Below are positions 50,250-60,746 of a stretch of DNA of 64,000 bases, in pieces. The notes below the pieces were generated by a model, which made no database searches, was not told the DNA's origin, and was given only the letters and a program-made list of their open reading frames with translations. Within the stretch, counting starts at the first letter, position 1. Each line of letters begins with the position of its first letter. Origin of the DNA: Rhynchosporium graminicola (lineage: Eukaryota; Ascomycota; Leotiomycetes; Helotiales; Ploettnerulaceae); the NCBI GenBank assembly GCA_900074885.1, contig FJUW01000004.1, positions 682,001 to 746,000 on the forward strand, in the 5' to 3' direction. Made by a program: the position numbers and the translations under genes.

Positions 50250-51600
50250 CTTGAATGTGAAGCGTTGCTAGATGGTGTCTAATAGCTATAAGAAGGTTGT
50301 TGTTCTTGGATGTTGGAGAGGAGAGTTCTATAATTTAAGGATCCACCTAGTTCTTGGTTTAACTCCTGTAAGGAGCAACGTATTCGAATTCACCCAAGCG
50401 TTGTATATGTACGCAGGTTCAATGAAGTGAATCGTGACGTATTTCCGTTCCTTCATTCTGCAACCAGGAAGCATGACCAGATTCAGCACCCTCCACCATT
50501 CACAACTATTTCGCAGAAGCCATAAGACAATCAAATATCTTATTAAGTAGATGAAGCTGAGAAATCCATTCTGATAAGTTTCTTCAAAGTGAAATAGGCA
50601 ATAGTTACTAAACAGGCGAAGCCGAGAATAAATCCATCCCGACATATTCCATCACGTAAAGTCTCTAAGCCTAGTAAGCATAGCATACAAAACCGAATCC
50701 GACACAGTGTTTTTTCACTCAGCATTAACACTTGAGACTTATCCCCAATCCCCTTCCCTTTCTTGTACATAAAGTGAGCGGATTTAGTCCACACGTCGAG
50801 TTATCATCTTTTGAAATGGATTGGTTCAAGCACTCTGAGAATTTGAGAGCCAGTATTGCAAGCCAACAGAAACTTAATTTGAAAATAGCGCGGAGACATA
50901 GGATATCTTACTTGTGAGAGGGTCTTATTGCATAATGGAAGGGGGTGCAGGGGTCGGGGCGGCGGCTTGTAGCCATAAGCGAGGAAAGTAAACATTGCAA
51001 CGCCTTGGCTAGACCATTCTATTGCCGGTATTGTAAAGGGAGAGCTCGATCAGAGAAGCCATAGCCATACGATATTACGTGATGTTTGATTCTTTGAATA
51101 TTTGATTGAAAATATAGCTTTGAGAACGTGATATCGTGATAGAACTCCACATCCGTGATTCTGGGGATATCGTAGAATATTCCTAGCATTTTGGCCCTGA
51201 TTACCCTGCCCATCTTTCAAAAACTATGGAATCGTCTTAGAAGTCTATTTTTCACGAATAATATCAATCTCGCCCCTGCGATGTCATGCCATCACTGGGA
51301 ACACAGCACGATGTATGATGTTGAAGCAACGATTTGATATCATTTACAAGTCTACTACTAACCGAGCAAAGTTTCTAGAGCTAAAATTTTCAAAAGCCTT
51401 GCACTCAAGGTTGGTTGCCAGCAACATCTTGGTCCAGATTAGTTGGGCTCAGCACACTATACCCTAAAACGCATACTGCGTCTAGCTAAATGCTCTTTGA
51501 ACTCCTTTTCGGGGGAACACAAATCGACCCAAAACGGCTGAGGCTGATTCCCACACATCTAGTATCACCACATCATTAGCATTATCCTGAACGGATGACT
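50250..51600. other. Intergenic, no gene supported
   Basis: Promoter side of the secreted pseudogene and 3' flank of the BYS1-like gene. A 105-codon minus frame at 50328-50645 is hydrophobic but shows no motif and is probably chance. Confidence 0.4.
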
Positions 51601-52385
51601 TCAGCATATAAACTTCCCACTTCCGTCACAACTCACATGCGGCTTCTTCAACAATCTATGCCCATCCGAGCAAAACAGACCATCCTTCGCACACGAAACA
51701 GTCTTGCAATCCCCCTTCCCAGCACCGGGTCCATTGGGCGTAACCTTCGTATTCTCATTCGCGAAAGCGCTACCGACAGCCGTCCACGAGTAGCGCAGCT
51801 GGTCCCCGAATGACAGACCGTAGGAGAGTTCCATGTGTGCGGACCCATTGACGCTGGTTTCTGCGTCGGCGGCTCGGGAGATCTGGAAGAGAATGGGGGA
51901 GTCTTCCCATTTGATCAGAGGGAGCCAAGTGAAGGATGTTGTGGAGCCGTGCCCGGTCGTGGATCCGGCTGCGAGTGTGGAGGTGGTGACGCCGCTGCCG
52001 TCGTTGGAGGTGCCGGCGGCGCCGTTGGCACATGGGCCCCCAATTGGTCGAGTGATTTTTAGAGGGTAGGAACACCTGGAGGTGTTAATTTTGTGTTTAT
52101 GTTTATGTTTGTTTTTAATATTAATGTTTGGGTGATGTGAGGTGGAGTGACATACCAGTTGTTGATCCATATTCTGTTTCCTGCTGCTAGGACTGGGGTT
52201 AGTAATGGGATGCTAGTGGGCGTAGTTGTGAGCGACAAGATGCTAGTAGGCGAAGATGCGAGTGACAAAATACTGGTTGGTGAGACTGTAGGTGACAGAA
52301 TGCTGTTTGTTGAGACTGTAAATGATACCGCAGAAGCCATCGATACAGAAGTTAGCAAAGATGAAGATGACATCGAAAAAGCCAT
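51601..52385 (-). CDS. BYS1-domain-like secreted protein with repeat-rich N-terminus
   Basis: Exons 52385-52156 and 52075-51601 (80-bp intron, GTATGT..CAG) give 234 residues. From about residue 68 the protein reads AAGNRIWINNWCSYPLKI, the opening of BYS1/thaumatin-like fungal domains, then GGPCANGA. The closing region has three further Cys pairs (GDCKTVSC, GLFCSDG, HVSCDGSGKFIC). BYS1 relatives are small secreted proteins first seen in a dimorphic yeast phase. Before the domain lies a Ser/Thr stretch with degenerate SPTSILSL-type repeats (about residues 27-60) and only a weak hydrophobic lead. Export is thus likely but not proven, and the true start could lie elsewhere. Family call is by eye. 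Confidence 0.75.
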
Positions 52386-54494
52386 TTTATTTTTTTGAGA
52401 CTACGTTGAGCAGTTTGAGTTCTGTATTTGATTTGCTTCGACCAGTTTCAAGTTGTGGCTTTTGGATCTGGTGAGTAGAAGTGAGAGATGTTGGGCTTGT
52501 ATGTATTTTGGCTTGTATGTAAATAATGGAAATACACTTCACGGGCAGATCACGGGATATTTATGCCTCTAGAGGTAGTGGGGAGAGTCATCAGTGAAGT
52601 TGTGACTTTTTCCTTGAGAGATCTGAATGGTGGATTCGAGTCATAGACGAAGAAGATTTTGGTATGGGGACTGAATGGTCAATTGCTTCTGAATAATACA
52701 CATAGTATGTAGTATATCGGTAGCAAGCTATCTGTGATTGTATAGCCCCTTCTCACAGCCTTTCGACTTTTGGACTAGATGAACATTGGCTTAACCGACA
52801 GTGCCTGTGAATAACTCGTCTACATAAGAAGACCATTTACTCATCTCCAATTCGGAGATGATTCACTATTGACGTTGAAAACAGTCGAGCTGAGTTAAGT
52901 ACGAGATTGTACTGAACCAACGAGGCTGGGCACTTTCGTCTGCGACCTTTGAGGGTCTGGTTATGTTAATAAAATCCTCGGATGGTGGTATTGCTTTAAA
53001 GCACCGCTTTTTTTTTGAGACTGTGCTGTAATCATGGTTCGAAGTCGGGATTTTATTATAGAGTGTTTCAAAGGTAAAGCTTCAAACTCACTTATCCGTT
53101 TGGTGGCTTTCACTTTCCTACCTAGTAAGTAAGAAGCTCGCTTCGCCGAAGACGATTTTGCTAGCCTCGCAACTCAAACATCATTGAAGCATAATAGTGT
53201 TATGCTGAACTCAAATTAACTTGATCAAATTCTAAGTAGATTCACAGACTTCCAATATATAGTTCAAGTGCATTCCGAATCAATCATAATTGACACAGCA
53301 TACTAGAGCAGGAAATTTTTCAAGCTTCCTCCGGGACTGTCAATTGATCGTTGACTGACATTAATTAGGCCGCCCAACTCTCCCCAGGGAAACAACTCCG
53401 GCAAGACATGCGACCGCTTGCCTTGACCACGAAACCAAGTTTAAAAATGTAGTCAGCATCTCAAGGTTTAACAGCGTTCCTCATCGTACGATAATGTGCT
53501 AACATACTGCAGCCTACATCTGCAAGAAGCAAGCCAAGACATGGCAAATATCTTGGACGGCAAGGAACAACCGATATCCATGTAAGGTAGGATGGGAATG
53601 AAACTTGCTGCCTAGCGGTGAAGATACATCTGCCAAGTATTCAATGTTTCGAATTTCCAATAAGAAAGATACGAATCTGAAGTGTGTTCCTTGTTTTGTG
53701 TGAGATCATGTTGAGCTGATAGAGATAGAGATAGAGATGGAAAAACGTACCTAGTGTTAGTGGAAGTGCCAAGGAGGTTGTTCGCTTCCTTCTCGGGTAA
53801 CGGCAACATTGGTCGAGACGAGATGAATGAGAAAGGATTTTGAAAGTGGAGTGGAAGAAGTAATGATATACATTTCTTGGGTACCGGTATCATGCATAAC
53901 TCTGCGAAGCGAGGAGGAGGTTTTGATAATTTGACAGTTGGAAGAGGCGAATGCGAGCTTATGATGAATACCTAAGTATGATCTGCTAGAAGTTCACCAC
54001 TTTTTGCACTTACATCCGAGCTGTCTCCGCCCACTTCTATCCAAGTAGATAGTGTTCGGCCTATGAGGCTACCAAGATTGGTAATATCAGCATGATCACA
54101 GATTCTCGGGCAATTGTTTTTCTCGCGCTTGATTGTTGCCTATCATCAGTTGAATATGCGCCAATCAACTACGGAGGTCAGGACGCACTTTCTTTCGGAC
54201 GTCTCTTCCGGCTTGATGCAGGACCCGCATAATTTTTTTTTTCAATACAAAAGATAAAGGCTTGGTATACACATTATGATGTTATGTCATGAGAGAATTG
54301 CAGAATGGACAAATCCCGTTGGCGCCACTTCCTTAGGATCTTACCTTTACGAAGGCGGCTCTGAGTGGATGGAGATGCAATTAGTTCGTTGACACACACG
54401 GACTGAGTTTCCGCTCCGTAGTTTGACATCAGTCTTGGCGCTCAAAGGGCTGAAGGCGCAAGTGGGGGCAGGATTGGTCTTACGAGATGCTTGT
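52386..54494. other. Gene-poor stretch
   Basis: About 2.1 kb. The first part is the promoter of the BYS1-like gene. A minus-strand frame 53612-53893 (93 codons, start ATG) contains a GATAGAGATAGAGATAG-encoded low-complexity patch and no motif. No other signal found. Confidence 0.4.
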
Positions 54495-54808
54495 TACTAT
54501 CCCTCCCCCCCGGTATAGAGGAGGCTCCCGAAGATGAAGATGGGGCCTCGTGTGGGTGGCTTCTAGGGGGGTGAATCCAATAAGGTAGCTTCTTTCTACT
54601 GCAAGCAGGGCTTTGAATACCTCTCGAACCTTCTACTTAGTATAGCCACTCTTGCTATTATACCAGATCATATTTTGGCTCGTGCTTGAGGCTCTACTAG
54701 GGCCTTTGACCACTCAGAGCGTAGGAAACAGGGCTTCAGCCCATTTTTACCAGTACTAAGTATACTCGGGAACCTCTATACCGGGGGGGAGAGCCGGGGG
54801 GGATAGTA
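54495..54808. mobile_element. MITE-like element with imperfect inverted ends
   Basis: About 314 bp with matching inverted ends. The left is TACTATCCCTCCCCCCCGG then TATAGAGG; the right, read as its complement, is TACTATCCCCCCCGGCTCTC then CCCCCCCGGTATAGAGG. The right end carries an extra 12-13 bp. No coding capacity. Size and ends fit a non-autonomous DNA transposon, but target duplication is not clear and I know no autonomous partner in this window. Confidence 0.6.
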
Positions 54809-55693
54809 GATTTCTAGATACCTAGGACTTTTGATATCTTGGATATTTTTGGATTTTGCCAGCAATTTGCCCGTCCTACGACTCGGACGATACGTGCGTA
54901 CCATCAAACTCTGCCAGCAGGAGGGAGCTTGTATTCCAGTTCCGGTAGAAGAAGAGACAGACGTGTGGTCGTCAGTTAAGGTATGTATGTAAGTACCTAC
55001 CTACCGACCTACCCTATAATAGGTAGGTACGAGTAGGTACGTTGAGTTTTTCCATTCTACAAGGAGCTCTAGATCGATCTCGACCTCGGCACTCTGCAAC
55101 AATGTCAACGTCACAGCAAGTTGATAGATATTGAGTTAGTGAATGCTACACTAAGGCAGGTATCTAATCGTGATCTCATCTGCCCTACCCAGAGATCTCA
55201 AAGAGATGGCGGAGTTTGATAAGACCATGTCCAGCTGAACTCTCTCTACCTTACATAGGTAACCAGGAGCTATTCAGCCTTGTGAAAATGCTCGGTGTTC
55301 TAGAATGTCGCTGTCCAAGTCCCACGAATGTTCCAAATAAAGCAATATAGACTAGAGACTAGAAACCACACCAGCTACAACCAAGTAGGCATCGCATCTC
55401 CAGTCTTGAAGCTCCACTGATCGTCCTCAGGTAGGTAGGTACTCAGGTAAGTACTCAGGTAAGTACTCAGGTACTTCACCAATTGTGGCTCTTGTCCAAG
55501 CGATGTGCAAACACACAAGAATTATACAAGTGCTAAGTTCCGTTGAATACCTTAGCAGTGAGCACGCCACGCCGTGTTAGCCGCTTTCCGAGATGGCTGC
55601 CCACTGCCAAGGACCGGACCTCAAAACTTCCAAGTGCGGATCAATGCTGCCAAGAGAGAAAGTCAGGGGCGGGGCGGGGCGGGGCGGGGCGGG
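54809..55693. other. Gene-poor stretch before the second gap
   Basis: Contains TACCTACC/GGTAGGTA runs at about 54988-55040, a tandem AGGTAAGTACTC repeat at 55435-55475, and a GGGGC tandem run (55669-55693) at the gap edge. No gene. Confidence 0.45.
55435..55475. repeat. Short tandem repeat, 12-bp unit
   Basis: About three copies of AGGTAAGTACTC, led by an AGGTAGGTAGGT variant. Probably grown from the GGTA-type motif common in nearby spacers. Confidence 0.75.
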
Positions 55694-55889
55694 NNNNNNN
55701 NNNNNNNNNNNNNNNNNNNNNNNNNNNNNNNNNNNNNNNNNNNNNNNNNNNNNNNNNNNNNNNNNNNNNNNNNNNNNNNNNNNNNNNNNNNNNNNNNNNN
55801 NNNNNNNNNNNNNNNNNNNNNNNNNNNNNNNNNNNNNNNNNNNNNNNNNNNNNNNNNNNNNNNNNNNNNNNNNNNNNNNNNNNNNNNNN
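55694..55889. other. Assembly gap, 196 N
   Basis: N run entered through (GGGGC)n and left through CCCCCCC. The G-rich strand could form quadruplexes, a likely reason for the break. True content and length unknown. Confidence 0.99.
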
Positions 55890-56163
55890 CCCCCCCGAGC
55901 CCCCGCTGTGGCACCGCGATATTCCCCACATACAGACAGCTCTCGCAAGGCTGCAAGGTCCAAATAACCGTCAATCCCGCGCCGCACCAGTACAACAACG
56001 GGCCATTCCCATTCCCATTCCCATTCCTGTTCCTATTCTTAAGCTATTCTCTCGATCTATTCCCAAACTTTAAACTTTAAACTTCAAATCTCATCTACCT
56101 CGGTACCTTCCCTACCTGCCTAACCACCTACGGTACCTACTGAGAGAGGCATGACCTGTAGAA
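55890..56163 (+). promoter_or_regulatory. Upstream region of the zinc-finger regulator
   Basis: Includes four or five CCATTC units at about 56003-56028 and C-rich steps CTACCTCGGTACC shortly before the ATG. The gap may hide part of this promoter. Confidence 0.4.
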
Positions 56164-58406
56164 ATGGAGGCTCAAAGCCTATCGACCTGCAATCAATGCG
56201 GCAAGAAGTTCCAACGGAAAGCACATCTTCTGCGACATCAGCAACAGCGTAAGCATTTTACCCATACCTAGGTATTCCGTCCATCCTGCGCGGCGGGCGC
56301 ACTTTGCCGTTGTACTGGAAGCTAACCCGGTGGCACGATGCAGATTCCGGAGATAGGCCTTACAGCTGTAAATTCTGCGCAAAGACCTTCAAACGCAGGT
56401 ATGTACCTTGGAATCATTAAAACCTCCTCAAAATAGCTGAACCTGTTGCCAGTGATGTTCTGCGAGATCATTTCAGTCGGTGCGAGCGCCGTGGTAATTC
56501 CGCCATTCCGAGTTCTCTGGAGAGGGGCAGAAAACGACATGCATGCGACGAATGCTCCCGGTTGAAGGTCAAATGCGACAGCAATGTGCCATGCCGGAAG
56601 TGCACTGAATTTGGGAGAAAATGTGTAAAGACCAGGACTTCGGGTTCGTCCATCTGCCTCCAAATAAACTTCTATCAATACTAACGCTCTCTCCAGCAAA
56701 TGCTTCTGCCTCAAGCCCGGAAGAGCAAGAATCCCAGACCCCTCCTCGATCGGCTTCCGAAATGACTTCCGATCGGAATTCTATTGGCTTCCTACTCAAT
56801 TGTCCAAGCGAGAATGATTTCATACGGGAATTTCCTCAGTCGTCTATAAGAAGTCCAAGCAGTAAGCCAGAAATGTTTGCAGCTATGCCAGCTGGTAAGG
56901 GATATGGAGTGTCAGTTCCGGCTCCTGGCTCAGCTTCTGTGCTTCAGCAGTACGGACATATGATACAGGAGAATAATATAGACGTCTTCCTCAACCGACT
57001 GGAGTTCCAACACTTCGAGCAGGAGACAAGCAACTGGCAGAGGCCAAATGAGCATACGATCCTGTGGTCCGGACCAGATGCATTGTTCTTAGATCGGAGG
57101 CTCTTGGACCAGAGGGCTTTCGACATACGAGAGAAGCTGAAGTACATGGCCGCCGTTCAAAGCTCACCGCAATTACCTTCAAAAGAAAATTCAGATGCTA
57201 TCGAGTTGATCACTGCCGATTCGATCGCATCCTTTATCAAGCTCTATTTTAGGCACTGGCATAAACATGCTCCTATGGTTCACGAAGCCACTTTCAATCC
57301 GTGCACGGCTGCGATTCCACTTGTTCTGTCGTTATTGAGTCTTGGTGGGATGGTGAGTTGGAATTTGTTGTCTTTGCAGCTCACGCTAACAAAATATAGT
57401 ATTCTGGAGATTCAAAAGACGTTGCGCAGCTCAAGCTTCTATTGGACACGATAGAAAGCTACATTTTTTCCATTCCTGGCTTGAGCGATGAGTATGATAT
57501 GCCTGGCCGCGTGTATGTTAAGCATGGAGAAAATGCATCTCCGGAGTGGCAACAATACCAGCTGCAAGAGTTGCAAGGTGCTTACCTTATGATTGTCCTA
57601 CAATACTGGACTGGAAATACAATTGCAAGGACAAGAGTCCGTCAACAGAGATTCCCGAAAATAGTACATATCTTCCACATTTTGGATGTACTCACAGCAC
57701 AACACTCTCCCACATCCCTAATAAGTGACCAGACTTCATTCAGAGCATGGATACGGAAGGAGTCATTCATTCGGTAAGTCATACCATGCACAAGCTTCAA
57801 CCTAGCTAATGAAACCTCAGGACGGCTACACTGGCAGTGATGCTTGACCATGCCTTTGGAATATTCAACAATGTATCGCCTCACTTCCAGTGGGCTGAGA
57901 TCGACCTCCCTTTCCCAAGTGATGACCGCTCCTTCCAGATCTCAAACTTCGACGAGATGGTAGCAAATTCTGCCATTCCACGACTCGGAATGAAGATCAA
58001 AGATGCATTCCTCATTCTCTTCTCGCAAGAAGACGACGATCTCGGCGTATTGAGGCGAGGCAACTTGACTGCTCTGGATCTGCAAATGCTCATCCACTTT
58101 CTCTACACTCATGTCTGGGCCTCCACGTTCTCGAACCCATTAGCAGCACTACCTATCACCAACATACAAGCACTCACCGCCCCATTCTATCTAGCCATGC
58201 GCAACTGGATGGTGCTCTGGGAGGAAATCAAAGCGAATGCAGGAGAAGAAGAGTGGAACAAACTCGGGTTTCAAAGGACAGCGGAATCGTATTACGATGC
58301 TGTAAGATCGATACTGGATGTTTTTGAGAGGAGGGAAGGACAGTTCCCGCCTATACCGAGTGACTGTGAAAAAGGTAGCCATCTGAAGAGGTTATTGAGT
58401 TTTTAA
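56164..58406 (+). CDS. Transcription factor with C2H2 pair, Zn2Cys6 cluster and fungal_trans domain
   Basis: Six exons: 56164-56248, 56344-56398, 56453-56643, 56697-57352, 57400-57773, 57821-58406; 648 residues. Two zinc fingers lie at the very N-terminus (CNQCGKKFQRKAHLLRHQQQH and CKFCAKTF followed by a C2HC-type DHFSRC end, about residues 9-58). A Zn2Cys6 binuclear cluster follows: RHACDECSRLKVKCDSNVPC and KCTEFGRKC. The middle and end form the fungal-specific regulatory (MHR) domain, for example FIKLYFRHWHKHAPMVHEATF. Such factors bind DNA in the nucleus, often for secondary metabolism or pigment genes; its targets cannot be read here. Intron 3 uses a GTTCGT donor. Start chosen at the ATG just before the first finger. 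Confidence 0.93.
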
Positions 58407-58949
58407 TTTATAGGCGCTGGCACTTGCCAATACGGACGGCAAATATTCATGAACGGGAACAGGTTCTTAAGACAGAAATTGGGCATGGAGATGTAATAAA
58501 GGATGAGATCCTGATTGATACAGCTGCGGGAAAAAGTCTTCTTTAATATCCACTTCGGTCAGGCGCGTTTGTTGTCTTTAGTCGTGTCAGACGATCTAGG
58601 TGTCCATAATACAAAAATCTTATTATGCCAATCAAACAAATCCTGCCAACATACCTCCAAAACCCTGCATCTTATACCCCTCATGTCAAATATCGCCCCT
58701 GCATCAACAGCAAGACATTTACCATACCATCCCAACGCTCTCCATCTCCCATCCCTCTCATCTCAAATCTCAAATCTCCATCCTCAGCACCCTACACATC
58801 TCATCTCATCTCCTCCCTAGCCCACTCTCACCCCCTCCCTCCCTTCCAAACCATCAAATCCCATCCCGACCCAACCCACTCCCCTCCCCTCCTCCTCCTC
58901 TCCAAGCCCCAATCTCTCATCCTCAACCCCAACCTCCTCATCTCCCCCT
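58407..58949. other. Intergenic, pyrimidine-rich
   Basis: Between converging genes; C/T-rich on the plus strand from about 58680. Long plus frames here (58600-59014) result from the biased composition and lie opposite the 287-residue protein's 3' part. Confidence 0.45.
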
Positions 58950-59884
58950 CTAAATTCCCATTCTCATCCTCGCTACAGACCCGCCGCGTCGTAAAAACAC
59001 CTCCGCTCGGTTGAGGATATCTTCACTCGCGACGATGAGGGATGCGTGATCTGGGACTTTTTGGGCGTGCAGTGCGTGCGTGAGGGGTGTTATGATGGTG
59101 GAGTGGAGGAGAGTGGGGATTTGGTGGAGGGGTGTGGCTGTGGCTGTGAGGGGGAGGGGGTGTTAGCTTGGTAGGGTAGGAGGTTGGAGGAGGTTGGAAG
59201 TGATAGGGACGTACTTTCAATACCCTCTCGCGGTTCTTCGGAGAGCGCGGTTCTGGGCGTGAGGTTTTGGGTCTGTTTATCGATCTTTTCCTTCTCATCA
59301 GAACCATCGTCCAGAACTCTGCACGTCAACCTAGATCCCTCCTCACCACCCACACCAGCACCTAACTCCTTGAACTTCTCTAGCGATCCCTCAAGTCTTT
59401 TCATGAGCGCGCTCCGCTCTCTGTTGGTTTTCTTCTGACCTCCTCGTAAACCGAGGATTTTACACAGTAGTGTGAAAGAGGAAGAGGAAGAGGAAGAGAG
59501 AGAGAAAGAGAGAGGATGAGGCGAAGATGATGGATGCGCGATATACCGCAGTAGTTTTATACCGAGGGAGGCGGAGACGTGGATGTCTGAGAGGATGAGC
59601 GCGAGGGTTTGAGTCGAGGGAGATGGAGAGGTAGGGTTTTGAGGAGCGGGAACGGGAGAGGGCAAGTTGGTCGTTGAGGTGTCTGTGGAGGCTGGGAGGT
59701 GAGATCCTGAAGTCGTAGGGCGGGTTTCGGAGGTTGTAGGGCGCGTGTTGGTTAGAATTGTGCTATCCATTGTGCTGTCTTCTATTGTTGGTGGTGATGA
59801 CAGTGAGGAAAGAGGTCCTTCTCTCTGTGCTTGGTGTATCTCCATGTCCATCTCACAATCGGTGTCGTGGTTCATGCTTCTCAT
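58950..59884 (-). CDS. Unrecognised 287-residue protein
   Basis: Exons 59884-59215 and 59143-58950 (71-bp intron, GTACGT..CAG with a GCTAAC branch site) give 287 residues. The first ~100 are Ser/Thr/Pro-rich and likely disordered. A helical part follows (LALILSDIHVSASLGIKLLRYI, then a serine run), a basic stretch KKTNRERSALMKRLEGSLEKF, an acidic linker, and a helical C-terminus (LLHSTIITPLTHALHAQKVP, ASLIVASEDILNRAEVFLRRG). Splicing restores this tail, which supports a real gene. The C-terminal part looks like the end of some secondary-metabolite regulators, but no Zn2Cys6 is present. Function unknown. Confidence 0.7.
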
Positions 59885-60746
59885 TCTCTTCTTTACTCGA
59901 AGGTCGTGCTTTATCCTTTTCTTTCTTTTTGTGGGTTTTGAAAAAGATGCGAGAGAAGAATGTTGGATATCGTGAGTCTGGGTCGGGTCGGTTGGTGGGG
60001 TGCGGCCTGAAATTTTTGTGTTTGTTTACGGAGGCTCGCTAAGCGAGCTTGTTCTGGCGTAGCACAGCCGCGCCGGAATGGGAGTTCAACCTGCACCTCA
60101 TCTTTGAAGGTGTGTGAGTCGACTTGCGGTGTTATGTCTATCTCGATACTCGCGATGCTTTATTGGAGAGAAAGATGCGGCAGTATAATGGTAACGGTCA
60201 GTGGTGTCAATAGGGCTGGGAAAGCATTTTCCCAAGTTTGATGTATCGTCTTCGACGTCTTGTCAAGGTCATATTTTTGGTCCATGTCTTTAAAGGTGAA
60301 AGCGAGGCTATAGCTACTATCATGTGCCTCATTTGGGAGTTAAACGTATGCTGGAATGATAGCGATGTTTCTGCACTTTTTTTTTATTCCTCTCAGTGTG
60401 TATATATTACTTATCTCTTCGGACTACCAGGCTTCAAGACGGAATAGTCGAGCAGATCTTATATATACGTTATATGCAGACAAACTTATCATCACTTCGC
60501 TTTCCGGGCAAATGGAGATGAAGGCTGTACCAAATAAAGTGAGGGTCAATGCCATACGCCCTCGGTTATGCATCATTGCTATACATATTCCTTGCTACTT
60601 ACTGCCTTAAATCCCAACTCATGAGCATGAGGAAGACCTCAAAGCAAGGTGCGCAATGGCCAACTCAATTGAGCAACATATAATCTCTGTAGCCACAGTC
60701 CGTGCTCCAAGAACGCCTTGCCATCCCAATATCCTCATCTTCATCA
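59885..60746. other. Intergenic, no gene supported
   Basis: Promoter side of the 287-residue gene and 3' side of the helicase gene. Only short frames; poly-T at about 60377-60386. Confidence 0.45.

Noticed and set aside
55543..56080. Frames of 96-176 codons spanning the N gap
   Set aside because: Most of their length is unknown sequence, so they are artefacts.
58600..59014. Pro/Ser/His-rich plus frames near 58.8 kb
   Set aside because: They come from pyrimidine-rich spacer DNA and the antisense of the 287-residue gene.
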